The notes: a model not told the origin generated them from the letters alone. Positions 8,020 through 16,591 are shown, counted from the stretch's first letter. The stretch: DNA of 51,453 bases from Propionibacteriaceae bacterium UBA5174 (GCA_002413345.1 DHWU01000045.1:16897-68349); one strand, 5' to 3'. A program made the numbers and translations.

Positions 8020-9341
8020 AGTTCGGCGCCGAATATGATCCGCTCGCGGGACGCCGGGCCCAACTGATCTTTGTCTTCGCTTCAGTGATCGCCGCCATTG
8101 GAATCGGTTTGGTCGGTGGAGCGTTTCGGTGGTGTCTGGAGCAGGCCGCGATCTTGCGACTACTAATCGTCGGCTGGTCCTATGGGTTACCTGGTGGCGG
8201 TTGGTTCATCCCGGTGCTGCTAGTTGCCTGCGGGGCAGCGCTGGGCCAGGTCTTCGCCAGGTTGAGCCCGCGGGCTTCTGGCAGCGGAATTCAGGATGTC
8301 GAGGCTGTCTGGCGCGAAGAGGAAGAACTCCCCGGACCCAGCGTCCTGCCGTCCCGCTTCATAGGCGGCGTGATCGCGATTGGCTCCGGCATGGTGATGG
8401 GACGCGAAGGGCCCAGCGTTCACCTAGGTTCAACCATTGGTGCCGAAGTGGGCCGCTGGTTCGGGCTGTCGGATTATGAGCGCAAGCTGCTGTACACCAC
8501 AGTGGGTGGCGCCGGTCTCGCGGTGGCGTTCAACGCCCCACTTGGCGGCGCTATGTTCACCATCGAAGAAGTGACCAAGTCTTTTCGCACCCGGGTCGTA
8601 CTGATCATGCTGTTGACCACGCCGATCGCGGTCGGAGTCTCGCGGTTCATCGAGCCCAACCGTCCGGAATTTCTGGTCACCGCACCGGTCACCCCAGAGC
8701 TTTCAGCGATTTGGGTCTTCCTGCTGTTCGGGTTGTTTACCGGACCGTTAGGAGTGCTCTACAACGCAATGGTGACGCGGCTACTGCAGTGGGCCGACCA
8801 CTCGCGAATCCCGCCGACCGCGCGGGCGACCCTAATCGGCGCCGCTATCGGCCTGCTCCTGTGGTTAAATCCGCTAACCGTGGGCGGCGGCGACGCGATT
8901 ACCCAGCTGATTCTCGGCGGTGGCCAGTTCACCGTGTTGGCGCTGCTCGGCTACCTAGCGGTGCGGTTCATTGCCGGACCACTGTCGTATGCCGCCGGAA
9001 CCCCGGGCGGCCTGTTCGCCCCGCTACTTGCGGTGGGTGCAATTTGGGGAGCGTTGTTCCATGGCGCTTTGATGGCTTTCGGCGGGGATTGGATGGTGGG
9101 TCAAGTCGGTTCAAGCCCAGTCCCCTTTGCGCTGGTCGGAATGGTCGCCTTCTTCACGGCCAGCATCCGGGCACCGTTGACTGGGGTAGTGCTGATCATC
9201 GAAATGACCTCAACTGCCGCCCTCACCACGATGATGTTCGCTGGCGCGGCCGGAGCACTATTCGCGGCGTCCATGCTGGGCGCGGTTCCGATCTATGATT
9301 CACTCCGCGAACGTATGCTGGCCCGCCGTCCCACGCAGTGA
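8016..9341 (+). CDS. ClC-family chloride channel / H+-Cl- exchange transporter
   Basis: Predicted 441-residue membrane transporter. The chloride-binding signatures are all visible: GSGIQDVEAV (usually GSGIPE), GREGPSVHLG with the gating glutamate, and GGLFAPLLAVGA. AMFTIEEV matches the segment that has the internal proton glutamate in the E. coli exchanger, so an exchanger is more likely than a channel. No C-terminal CBS domains are present. The ATG at 8016 overlaps the oxidoreductase stop. It is the last gene of the four-gene operon. Confidence 0.92.
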   Translation: MKFGAEYDPLAGRRAQLIFVFASVIAAIGIGLVGGAFRWCLEQAAILRLLIVGWSYGLPGGGWFIPVLLVACGAALGQVFARLSPRASGSGIQDVEAVWREEEELPGPSVLPSRFIGGVIAIGSGMVMGREGPSVHLGSTIGAEVGRWFGLSDYERKLLYTTVGGAGLAVAFNAPLGGAMFTIEEVTKSFRTRVVLIMLLTTPIAVGVSRFIEPNRPEFLVTAPVTPELSAIWVFLLFGLFTGPLGVLYNAMVTRLLQWADHSRIPPTARATLIGAAIGLLLWLNPLTVGGGDAITQLILGGGQFTVLALLGYLAVRFIAGPLSYAAGTPGGLFAPLLAVGAIWGALFHGALMAFGGDWMVGQVGSSPVPFALVGMVAFFTASIRAPLTGVVLIIEMTSTAALTTMMFAGAAGALFAASMLGAVPIYDSLRERMLARRPTQ

Positions 9342-9439
9342 ATCGCCACCCTGCCCGAACAAGGCAAGGCAAACCCGTCAACCAGTCAACAACCTCCATC
9401 TGACTAGGGCATACGCAATCCTGCCCAAGGCACATTTTC

Positions 9440-9492
9440 GCATTGCACCAATGCACGTACCTTGATTACAGATTGAATCAATGAGGATTCAA
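9440..9492. promoter_or_regulatory. Cluster of short inverted repeats upstream of membrane-protein gene
   Basis: Two exact dyads lie in the 171-nt region before the next gene: GCATTG-cac-CAATGC (9440-9454) and TTGAATC-n6-GATTCAA (9473-9492). The second ends 20 nt before the ATG at 9513 and would overlap the transcription start or leader, as a repressor operator might. The binding protein is unknown. Confidence 0.35.
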
Positions 9493-9512
9493 CCAGCTGG
9501 AAAGAGGTAGCC

Positions 9513-10094
9513 ATGAAACGCAGTGCTCTCGACAGGCTCGTGGCCTGGGTCGGGTTCGCGCTAGCCGCGGTACTCCTTACCGCCGGCGTCTTGCTTGCCG
9601 TGGCCAGTTCATTCGTGAATGGCCAAGTAGCGGAGCAGCTTTCTGCCCAACGGGTCACCATGCCCACCGCCGCGGCGTATGGCACGTTACCGGCAGCCGA
9701 CCAGGCCGCACTCGCTCCCTACGCAGGCCAAGAGATGACCAATGGTAATCAGGCCAAAGCTTTTGCCGATCACTACATTCAAGCCCACCTCAACGCGATG
9801 GGCGGGGGCCGCACCTACGAAGAGGTCAGCGGCGAATACCTCAAGTTGAGCAAGGATCCGAACGCCAACCAAACCGAGCTGAAGGCTCTTGGCGATCTGC
9901 GGCAGACCATGTTCATGGGTGACACGCTGCGCAGCATGCTGCTGACGGCTTACGCCTTCTCGACAATGGGAATGATCGCTGGCATTGCAGCCATCGCCTC
10001 GTTCGTCGGAGCCGTGGTACTAGCAATCCTGGGATTCCTCGGCCTGCATCATGCCAAACACGCGCAGGGCGAAGTATTGGCCAAGACTGAATAG
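9513..10094 (+). CDS. Conserved-type actinobacterial membrane protein, two TM segments
   Basis: Predicted 193-residue protein. A first membrane segment (about 10-33) is followed by an extracytoplasmic region (about 34-135). That region contains the acidic/amide-rich block EEVSGEYLKLSKDPNANQTE. A second, longer hydrophobic segment (about 140-178) follows, then a short cytosolic tail with HHAKHAQGE. The ATG follows GGAAAGAGG. I do not recognise a named domain or any catalytic motif. It appears monocistronic and converges on rarD. Confidence 0.75.
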   Translation: MKRSALDRLVAWVGFALAAVLLTAGVLLAVASSFVNGQVAEQLSAQRVTMPTAAAYGTLPAADQAALAPYAGQEMTNGNQAKAFADHYIQAHLNAMGGGRTYEEVSGEYLKLSKDPNANQTELKALGDLRQTMFMGDTLRSMLLTAYAFSTMGMIAGIAAIASFVGAVVLAILGFLGLHHAKHAQGEVLAKTE

Positions 10095-10109
10095 GGCACT
10101 GCTCAAGAC

Positions 10110-11054
10110 TCAGTTCATTACTTCGGGTTCGCCACTCGGCACTGGCTTTCGCGCTGCTCCCAGGCTGTCAATGGTGAGCAACACCAGGGCCACCCAGACC
10201 AGGCCAAAACCGAACCAGCGGGCTGGCGGCATCGTTTCGTGATTGATCCAAACCCCGAACGCAAACTGGATCGTCGGAGTAAGGAACTGGATCAGTCCGA
10301 TGGCGCTCAGCGGGATCCGTCCCGCAGCTGCGGCGAACATCAGTAACGGCACCGCAGTGACCACCCCGGCTGCCACCAACCCCGAAGCCAGCCATGGTCC
10401 GTTGGCGAGAAATGCCGCCGTTCCGGCCAACTGCAGCCAGCCCAGAAACACCAGGGCGATGGGGGCCAATACTGTCGTCTCGACGGTCAGTCCCACTAAG
10501 GGCGAAACCCTGCCGCCCACTTTGTTTTTGGCCAGTCCATACAGTCCGAAGCTGAACGCCAAACTCAACGCCACCCAGGGAATCTGGCCGTAGCCGATGG
10601 TAATCACGACCACCGCCAGCCCGCCGACGCCCACTGCCGCCCACTGGGTTGGCCGCAGGCGTTCTTTCAACACCAGCACCGCCAGCCCCACGGTGACCAA
10701 AGGGTTGATGAAATATCCCAAAGCGGTATCGACGATGTGGTTGTTGACCACACCCCACACGTAGATGGTCCAGTTAGCGCTCACCAGGACGCCAGCGGCG
10801 GTGAGGCCGGCAAACAGTTTCGGATTGCGTAGCACTTGGCGCAGCTGGCCAGTCTGCTTCCAGACCACGACTCCGATTAGACAGAAGACGAAGGTCCACA
10901 GCACCCGGTGTCCGACGATCTCGAACGGCCCCGCGGCGGAAAGAAGCTTGAAGTAGAGCGGGAAGGATCCCCAGATCAGATAGGCCCCAACTGCCAGCCA
11001 CAAACCCCTCGGATCTAACTGGCGAGGGGAATCACGCTGGGTGTTGGCGGGCAC
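10110..11054 (-). CDS. rarD: RarD-type EamA-family transporter
   Basis: Predicted 314-residue inner-membrane protein with about ten hydrophobic helices formed by two EamA repeats. RarD signatures are GLWLAVGAYLIWGSFPLYFKLL at the N-terminus, GHRVLWTFVF, SANWTIYVWGV and ALGYFINPLVTV. The family is annotated as chloramphenicol-sensitive RarD; the natural substrate is not established. The start is a GTG at 11054 preceded by GGTGAGGCG. The gene points the same way as the upstream symporter but is separated from it by a terminator. Confidence 0.9.
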   Translation of the reverse strand: MPANTQRDSPRQLDPRGLWLAVGAYLIWGSFPLYFKLLSAAGPFEIVGHRVLWTFVFCLIGVVVWKQTGQLRQVLRNPKLFAGLTAAGVLVSANWTIYVWGVVNNHIVDTALGYFINPLVTVGLAVLVLKERLRPTQWAAVGVGGLAVVVITIGYGQIPWVALSLAFSFGLYGLAKNKVGGRVSPLVGLTVETTVLAPIALVFLGWLQLAGTAAFLANGPWLASGLVAAGVVTAVPLLMFAAAAGRIPLSAIGLIQFLTPTIQFAFGVWINHETMPPARWFGFGLVWVALVLLTIDSLGAARKPVPSGEPEVMN

Positions 11055-11089
11055 CGCCTCACCATACCTTTGGGCTCAGATACCAAGGA

Positions 11090-11121
11090 CCGAGGGCCAG
11101 CACTGTAGTGCTGACCCTCGG
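11090..11121 (-). terminator. Hairpin terminator downstream of symporter copy A
   Basis: CCGAGGGCCAGCAC (11090-11103) pairs with GTGCTGACCCTCGG (11108-11121) with one mismatch over a 4-nt loop. It lies about 60 nt beyond the symporter stop and just before rarD on the same strand, so it separates the two units. Confidence 0.75.
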
Positions 11122-11180
11122 CCGTGGAATGGGCGGTTCTCACCAAGCCGAACCCGAGCGTAGTGAGAGCGCCCCTGGTG

Positions 11181-12782
11181 TCAGTGAGCGATTGCCTCGG
11201 CAGCGCCCGCTCCGGTCATCGACCGGACCTCCATTTCAGCCTGCAAATCGGTATTCGCTGGCTCTTTGGAGGTGAGCGTCCCCAGCACGCCCGCAATGAT
11301 CGCTAGCGGGAGGGCGACGATGGTCGGGTTCGTCAGCGGGAACCAGGCCACCGGGTTTACCCAGGTGGGGCTAGAGATTGCCGGGGAGAAGATAATCAAC
11401 AGCACCGAGGAAGCCAAGCCGGTGTAGATCGACCAAACCGAACCCCGGGTGGTGAACTTCCGCCAATAAACCGTCATCAGGATCGATGGCAGGTTCGCCG
11501 AAGCCGCCACCGCGAAGGCCAATGAAATCAGGAACGCAATGTTCTGACCGTTGACCGCGATCCCGCCAATGATCGCGACGACTCCAATCACCACAGCGGT
11601 GATTCGAGCGACCTTCACCTCTTGAGCCGGATCGGCCTTGCCCTTCTTCAACACAGAGTTGTAGAAGTCATGGGCAAATGATGCCGAAGCTGTGATGGTC
11701 AGCCCGGCGACGACCGCCAGGATCGTGGCAAACGCCACGCCGGAGATGAGGGCCATCAGCACCGAGCCGCCTAGCGCGAACGCCAACAGCGGAGCGGCCG
11801 AGTTTTCCTTGCCAGGCGCGGCCAGGATGGTGTCCATACCGACCAAAGCAGTGGCTCCGAAACCAAGCACCAGGGTGAACAGGTAGAAGATGCCGATCAG
11901 CACGATCGCCCAGACTGCCGAGCGACGGGCTTCCTTGGCGGTGGGCACGGTGTAGAACCGCATCAGCACGTGGGGTAGGCCAGCGGTGCCAAGCACCAAA
12001 GCCATCGACAGCGAGATGAAGCTCAGCGGATCCTTGCCGTACTTGGCCATCGGTTCCAAGATCCGAGTGGCATCCACACCCCAGTGGTTCTTGGCAGCCG
12101 TTGCGGCATTTGCCGGGTTGGTTACTGCGGTATGGAATAGATCGCCCATGTTGAAGCCGAATTTGGCCAGCACCATCACCGTCATCACTGCACCGCCGAT
12201 GATCAACAGAGTTGCCTTGATCATCTGCACCCAAGTGGTGCCCTTCATGCCACCAACCAGCACGTAGACGATCATGATCACGCCGACCACCGCGATCACC
12301 ACCGACTGCCAAACCGGATCGCTCACCCCCAGCAGCAGGGCGACCAAGCCGCCAGCGCCAGCCATCTGAGCCAACAAGTAGAACAACGAGACTGCCAAGG
12401 TCGAAAGGGCGGCGGCGGTACGCACCGGACGCTGATTCATCCGGAAGCTGAGCACATCAGCCATCGTGTATTGGCCGGTATTTCGCAGCGGTTCAGCCAC
12501 TAGGTAGATCGCCACCAGCCACGCCACAAAGAAGCCCGTTGCGTAGAGCAGGCCGTCATAGCCGTAGATCGCGATTGCGCCGGTGACACCCAGAAAGGAC
12601 GCTGCCGAAAGGTAGTCGCCGGTGATGGCTAGACCATTTTGGCGCCCGGAGAACGAAGCGCCGCCGGTGTAGAAGGAGCTAGCCTTCTTCTCCGAATTTC
12701 GGCTGACCACAATCACCACGATCAAGGTGATCAGGACGAACGCTCCGAAGATCGAAATATTCAGGATCGGATCGCCACTCAT
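11181..12782 (-). CDS. Sodium:solute symporter, ActP/MctC-like monocarboxylate transporter (copy A)
   Basis: Predicted 533-residue SSS-family permease with about 13 membrane helices. It is expected to import acetate, propionate, pyruvate or similar monocarboxylates with a cation. ActP-type blocks include FYTGGASFSGRQNGLAITGDYLSAASFLG, LVAEPLRNTGQYTMADVLSFRM and VGGMKGTTWVQMIKA, with the hallmark SASFAHDFYN. The C-terminus ends RSMTGAGAAEAIAH. The ATG overlaps the DUF485 stop by 4 nt and is served by GAGGAGG inside that gene. It is a tandem paralogue of the symporter at 13603-15216. In C. glutamicum the homologue MctC carries pyruvate, acetate and propionate, which guides the substrate inference. 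Confidence 0.93.
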   Translation of the reverse strand: MSGDPILNISIFGAFVLITLIVVIVVSRNSEKKASSFYTGGASFSGRQNGLAITGDYLSAASFLGVTGAIAIYGYDGLLYATGFFVAWLVAIYLVAEPLRNTGQYTMADVLSFRMNQRPVRTAAALSTLAVSLFYLLAQMAGAGGLVALLLGVSDPVWQSVVIAVVGVIMIVYVLVGGMKGTTWVQMIKATLLIIGGAVMTVMVLAKFGFNMGDLFHTAVTNPANAATAAKNHWGVDATRILEPMAKYGKDPLSFISLSMALVLGTAGLPHVLMRFYTVPTAKEARRSAVWAIVLIGIFYLFTLVLGFGATALVGMDTILAAPGKENSAAPLLAFALGGSVLMALISGVAFATILAVVAGLTITASASFAHDFYNSVLKKGKADPAQEVKVARITAVVIGVVAIIGGIAVNGQNIAFLISLAFAVAASANLPSILMTVYWRKFTTRGSVWSIYTGLASSVLLIIFSPAISSPTWVNPVAWFPLTNPTIVALPLAIIAGVLGTLTSKEPANTDLQAEMEVRSMTGAGAAEAIAH

Positions 12783-13210
12783 GACTTGGCCTCCTCAGCC
12801 TCAAGCTTGACCCGGATCGCTTCGGCCATCGGGTCAAGTTTCTTGTCTGCCGTGCGCACATAGAGCCAAGTTGCAAACCAGGTGGTCGGGAACTGAGCCA
12901 GGCTGATCCACAGGCCCACATTCAGCCCGCCCCAGCCGGGCAGCTTCATGAATCCGGTGGCATAGATCGACAGCAGCACGTAGATGAAGTACCAAACGAG
13001 CACTACGGTGACGACCGGAAAAGCGAAGCTGCGGAAGCTCCTGCGGAGCTTTTGGTATTCGGCCGAATTCTGAGTCGCTACGTACCGATTCATCGGCGGG
13101 TGCGGATGTTCTCCGGTATTACTCAACTCTGGCAGCGGCCAGTGATCCTTCGGAAGATGGAATTCCGGACTGTCCTCAGGCGGACCTTCCGGTGGGTTTG
13201 AATGCGTCAC
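12779..13210 (-). CDS. DUF485 membrane protein (copy A)
   Basis: Predicted 143-residue partner protein of the symporter. The hydrophilic N-terminus has EFHLPKDHWPLPEL and NRYVATQNSAEYQKLRRSFRSF. Two membrane segments follow (about 66-86 and 98-122), the second beginning NVGLWISLAQFPTTWFATW, then a charged cytosolic tail. DUF485 proteins are usually encoded directly upstream of ActP/MctC symporters and are thought to assist them. Translation is coupled to the symporter through an ATGA overlap. Confidence 0.9.
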   Translation of the reverse strand: MTHSNPPEGPPEDSPEFHLPKDHWPLPELSNTGEHPHPPMNRYVATQNSAEYQKLRRSFRSFAFPVVTVVLVWYFIYVLLSIYATGFMKLPGWGGLNVGLWISLAQFPTTWFATWLYVRTADKKLDPMAEAIRVKLEAEEAKS

Positions 13211-13553
13211 AGCGCACCCCCTATTCAGGCGTGTGAGAGTTTCATTTCGTCTGAGGAGCCGGACCTATGGGTTCGTCCCGGAAGCTACCTCAGTAACAGA
13301 TTCCCCGGTGGCCGATTTCGATTTGGGTTCGCCTTCGTTGGTGCGGCCGTTATGCGGGTTGGTGAGGAACGTACGGGTTGCGAACTAGTGGTGTCAATGG
13401 TTCTACGTGGGGAAATTGCGTAGAGACATCCACGGTGCACAAGTGCATCCACAAGACCCAAGGCAGCCAAGTCGGCTCGACCCTGACCGCCCGCTGACTA
13501 GGAGACTTCCACCAGGTGGGCATTTTCTGCTCAGCATCTGGGCATAGGCAGTC
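13211..13553. other. Non-coding region between the two transporter pairs
   Basis: About 340 nt without a credible gene; short open frames on both strands have no coding-like composition. It should hold the promoter of copy A on the minus strand. I see no clear -35/-10 pair and no convincing CRP/GlxR-type palindrome. Confidence 0.5.
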
Positions 13554-13592
13554 GGTCCTGGCCGTGATGAATTACTCACCACGGCCAGGACC
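13554..13592 (-). terminator. Hairpin terminator downstream of symporter copy B
   Basis: GGTCCTGGCCGTG (13554-13566) and CACGGCCAGGACC (13580-13592) form a perfect 13-bp stem with a 13-nt loop, starting about 10 nt after the copy-B stop. It should stop transcripts of pair B before pair A. Confidence 0.82.
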
Positions 13593-13602
13593 GCCAAACG
13601 GA

Positions 13603-15216
13603 TCAGTGCGCGATGGCTTCAGCCGCTCCAGCACCGGTCATTGAACGGACCTCCATCTCGGCCTGCAGCTCAGGATCTGCAGGTTCGCGAGAGGTGAGGG
13701 TTCCGATGATTCCGGCAAGGAATGCCAACGGCATTGCCACAATCGTCGGGTTTGTCAACGGGAACCAAGCAATCGGGTTCACCGCTGGTGCAGTGGCGAT
13801 CGCCGGGGAGGAAATGATCAACAGAATCGAAGAGATCAGGCCGGTGTAAATCGACCAGACTGAGCCACGAGTGCTGAACTTCTTCCAGTAGAGCGTCATC
13901 AAGATTGAAGGCAGGTTCGCACAAGCCGCAACCGCGAAAGCGAGCGAGATCAAGAACGCGATGTTTTGGCCGTTGGCAGCAATCCCACCGATGATTGCCA
14001 AGACGCCGATGACCACGGCAGTGATCCTGGCTACCTTGACCTCTTGGGCCGGATCAGCCTTGCCCTTCTTGATCACTGAGTTGTACAGATCATGAGCAAA
14101 CGAAGCCGAGGCCGTGATCGTCAACCCAGCCACTACCGCCAAAATCGTGGCGAAGGCGATCCCGGAGATGACGCCCATCAGCGGAGCCCCACCCAGTTCC
14201 AACGCCAGCAGCGGGGCCGCGGCGTTCTCTTTGCCGGGCGCCCCCAGGATCTCCTTGATGCCAACCAAGGCCGCAGCACCGTAACCCAGCACCAGAGTCA
14301 GCAGGAAGAAGATGCCCACCAGCACGATCGACCACACTGCTGAGCGGCGAGCTTCTTTGGCCGTGGGCACGGTGTAGAAACGCATCAGCACGTGCGGCAA
14401 GCCAGAGGGCCCGGCCACTAGCGCAATCGCCAGTGAGATGAAGCTCAGCTTGGTAATCCAGGCAGTATCGCCAGTGCCGCCGTACTTCAACATCGGCTCC
14501 AACAGAGCCTGGCCAAGCGGCTTGCCCTTCGCGTCAGTCGGGTTGTTCGATACCGCAGCGCCCAGCAGTTCAGACATGTTGAATCCGTACCTGCTCAACA
14601 CCCAAAACGACATCACTGCGGCACCGATGATCAGCAAGGTTGCCTTGATCATCTGCACCCAGGTGGTGCCCTTCATGCCACCGATCAGCACGTAGACGAT
14701 CATCACTACGCCCACGCCAGCGATCACAGCCGACTGAGCCAGGGGATCTTTGACGCCCAGCAGCAGCGCCACCAGCCCACCAGCTCCGGCCATCTGCGCC
14801 AGCAAGTACACCAGGGAAACGACCAGGGTGGAGATCGCAGCGGCGGTACGCACCGGACGCTGACTCATCCGGAAACTGAGCACATCAGCCATCGTGTATT
14901 GACCGGTGTTCCGCAGCGGCTCAGCGACTAGATACAACGCCAATAGCAAGGCGATGAAGAAGCCAACCGAATACAGCAGGCCGTCATAGCCATAGACCGC
15001 GATCGCGCCGGTAACGCCGAGGAAGGCCGCCGCCGACAGGTAGTCGCCGGTGATAGCCAAGCCGTTCTGGCGACCGGAGAAGGATGCCCCGCCGGTGTAG
15101 AACGTGCTGGCCTTCTTCTCGGTGTTGCGGGTCACCATGATGACCACAACCAAAGTGAGCAACACGAAAGCGCCAAAGACGCCCATGTTGATCAGGGGAA
15201 CGCCATATTCCTTCAT
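13603..15216 (-). CDS. Sodium:solute symporter, ActP/MctC-like monocarboxylate transporter (copy B)
   Basis: Predicted 537-residue SSS-family permease, collinear with the copy at 11181-12782 and identical to it over long blocks. Examples are GGASFSGRQNGLAITGDYLS, LVAEPLRNTGQYTMADVLSF and the C-terminal RSMTGAGAAEAIAH. The main divergence is at the N-terminus (MKEYGVPLINMG) and in the loop around residues 215-260, where copy B has SNNPTDAKGKPLGQALLEP. The ATG at 15216 has the ribosome site AAGGAGG and follows the DUF485 stop by one nucleotide; the longer open frame to 15300 is not needed. Expected role: uptake of short monocarboxylates, perhaps with a different specificity from copy A. Confidence 0.93.
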   Translation of the reverse strand: MKEYGVPLINMGVFGAFVLLTLVVVIMVTRNTEKKASTFYTGGASFSGRQNGLAITGDYLSAAAFLGVTGAIAVYGYDGLLYSVGFFIALLLALYLVAEPLRNTGQYTMADVLSFRMSQRPVRTAAAISTLVVSLVYLLAQMAGAGGLVALLLGVKDPLAQSAVIAGVGVVMIVYVLIGGMKGTTWVQMIKATLLIIGAAVMSFWVLSRYGFNMSELLGAAVSNNPTDAKGKPLGQALLEPMLKYGGTGDTAWITKLSFISLAIALVAGPSGLPHVLMRFYTVPTAKEARRSAVWSIVLVGIFFLLTLVLGYGAAALVGIKEILGAPGKENAAAPLLALELGGAPLMGVISGIAFATILAVVAGLTITASASFAHDLYNSVIKKGKADPAQEVKVARITAVVIGVLAIIGGIAANGQNIAFLISLAFAVAACANLPSILMTLYWKKFSTRGSVWSIYTGLISSILLIISSPAIATAPAVNPIAWFPLTNPTIVAMPLAFLAGIIGTLTSREPADPELQAEMEVRSMTGAGAAEAIAH

Positions 15217-15217
15217 C

Positions 15218-15652
15218 TCAGGCCTCCTTGGTTTCGGTTTCGAGATCTTCGCGGATCTTTTTTGCAATCGGGTCGAGCTTTCGCTCCATCCGTCGCACAT
15301 AGGCCCAGGTGGCGAACCAGGTTGTCGGGAATTGGGCCAAACCGATCAGCATGCCCACGTTCAGGTTGCCCAGTGCTGGGGTGCTCATGAAGTCCTCGGC
15401 GTAAGTCGAGCACAGTACGAAGACGAGGTACCAAACCAGCACCGCGATCACGGTTGGGAAGGCAAAGCCACGAAAGCGACTGCGTAGCTGTTGAAATTCC
15501 TCACTATCGCGAGTCGCCACATAACGGTTTGCGGGCGGGTGGGGATGGTCTTCAACGGTGCTGAGTTCAGGCAGCGGCCAGTGGTCTGGAGGCAGGTGGT
15601 ATTCGGGCGCATCAGTTTCTGACGCGCCCGCAGGGACGGGTTTATTGGTCAC
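15218..15652 (-). CDS. DUF485 membrane protein (copy B)
   Basis: Predicted 144-residue partner of symporter copy B, with the same plan as copy A: EYHLPPDHWPLPELS and NRYVATRDSEEFQQLRSRFRGFAFP, two membrane segments, then VRRMERKLDPIAKKIRED. I choose the GTG at 15652 (VTNKPVPAG), preceded by GGAAG at a suitable distance, because it matches the length of copy A. The in-frame ATG at 15730 would add 26 residues with no counterpart. Confidence 0.88.
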   Translation of the reverse strand: MTNKPVPAGASETDAPEYHLPPDHWPLPELSTVEDHPHPPANRYVATRDSEEFQQLRSRFRGFAFPTVIAVLVWYLVFVLCSTYAEDFMSTPALGNLNVGMLIGLAQFPTTWFATWAYVRRMERKLDPIAKKIREDLETETKEA

Positions 15653-15852
15653 GTGGGTTCTTCCGGGGCAGGAAATTGGTCTTTGAGGCACCACCGGCGG
15701 AAACCAAGCATTGGTGTGGCTTGGATGCATCGCCTACGTGGTCAGATCTGATGACGCGGAGTCGGCAGAGATCGGTCGGCTCGCCGCGCCATCGAACAGA
15801 GTTTCGCCGACCCTAGGTACTGCACCTACACCGTGTCAAGGGCCCATGGTGA

Positions 15853-15883
15853 GGAAACTGCGCATTGCTAGCGCAGTGTTTCC
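15853..15883 (-). terminator. Imperfect hairpin downstream of hydrolase gene
   Basis: GGAAACTGCGC (15853-15863) can pair with GCGCAGTGTTTCC (15871-15883) with a 2-nt bulge. It lies about 65 nt past the stop of the alpha/beta-hydrolase gene, in the roughly 295-nt gap before the DUF485 promoter. No U-tract is visible, so this is tentative. Confidence 0.4.
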
Positions 15884-15947
15884 CCCAATCAAGGCCCGCC
15901 CACTCCCACCGAACGACCTCTCGCAGTAGCGCGCCGGCCGGTGACGA

Positions 15948-16589
15948 TTAGGTGGATTGCAGAAAGTCCAACAGCAGCAGGTTGTACATCTCGGGGGCTT
16001 CCAAGTTGGGGTGCGCCCCAGCACCAGCCACCTCAGCGAAGGTCGCGTCATTGAGGCCTTCAACCAGCTCGCGCCCTGCCATTCTTGCCGGGTCATCGAC
16101 CCCAGCAATCACCAACGCCGGCGCGGTCACCCGGTTCAGATGCTGCCCGAAATCGGCAGTAGCGATCAGATCCATTGCTCGGATCAAATCCGCTCTTGTG
16201 GCACCACTCTCGGCCAACGCCTTGTTCGGCATCAACCGAATGATGGTGCGCTGCCACCGACTCACCATCTTGGACGGAGTCACCATCGCCCCACTCAGCA
16301 CCAGGCCAGCGACCATGCTTGGCTCAGTGGTAGCCACCTGCAAGGCCACCATCGCACCAAGTTGGTGGCCCACCAAGTGGGCAGCCTCGATCCCATTGCG
16401 GTCCATCAAGGCCAACACTTCATCTGCGGCCGCGGTCAGCGACAGTTCAGCTGTCTTGCCCGGACGTAATCCGGCCAGCCATGGCGCAAGCACCGAAACC
16501 TCGGAGCCGATTGCCTCCACCTGCGACTGCCACATCTGCGGGGTGCGTCCAGCAGCGTGGAGCATCAACACCGGTTTCGGCTGGTGCAC
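15948..16589 (-). CDS. Alpha/beta-hydrolase fold protein lacking the nucleophile serine
   Basis: Predicted 213-residue cytosolic protein. The fold is evident from PVLMLHAAGRTPQMW (oxyanion region), VLAPWLAGLRPG, ALVIAGVDDPARMAGREL with the acid Asp, and AGAGAHPNLEAPEMYN with the catalytic His. The nucleophile elbow, normally GHSxGG, reads VGHQLGAMVA: glutamine (codon CAA) replaces serine. Classical esterase or lipase activity is therefore unlikely; it may be a pseudo-enzyme, or use another mechanism as cofactor-free dioxygenases do. The GTG start lies two nucleotides after the ileS stop, with AAGGGA inside the end of ileS, so translation is coupled to ileS. Confidence 0.82.
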   Translation of the reverse strand: MHQPKPVLMLHAAGRTPQMWQSQVEAIGSEVSVLAPWLAGLRPGKTAELSLTAAADEVLALMDRNGIEAAHLVGHQLGAMVALQVATTEPSMVAGLVLSGAMVTPSKMVSRWQRTIIRLMPNKALAESGATRADLIRAMDLIATADFGQHLNRVTAPALVIAGVDDPARMAGRELVEGLNDATFAEVAGAGAHPNLEAPEMYNLLLLDFLQST

Positions 16590-16591
16590 AG

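Larger units (their letters stand above)
11181..15652 (-). repeat. Tandem duplication of DUF485-symporter pair
   Basis: Two units of about 2.0 kb, each DUF485 followed by a symporter, lie head to tail on the minus strand. The proteins are identical over long stretches, while the promoter regions and the symporter loop near residues 215-260 differ. Each unit has its own terminator, so they can be regulated separately. Confidence 0.9.

Noticed and set aside
13211..13553. CRP/GlxR-type site upstream of the transporter pair
   Set aside because: GTGTGAGAGTTTCATTT has only one TGTGA half; the second half is missing.
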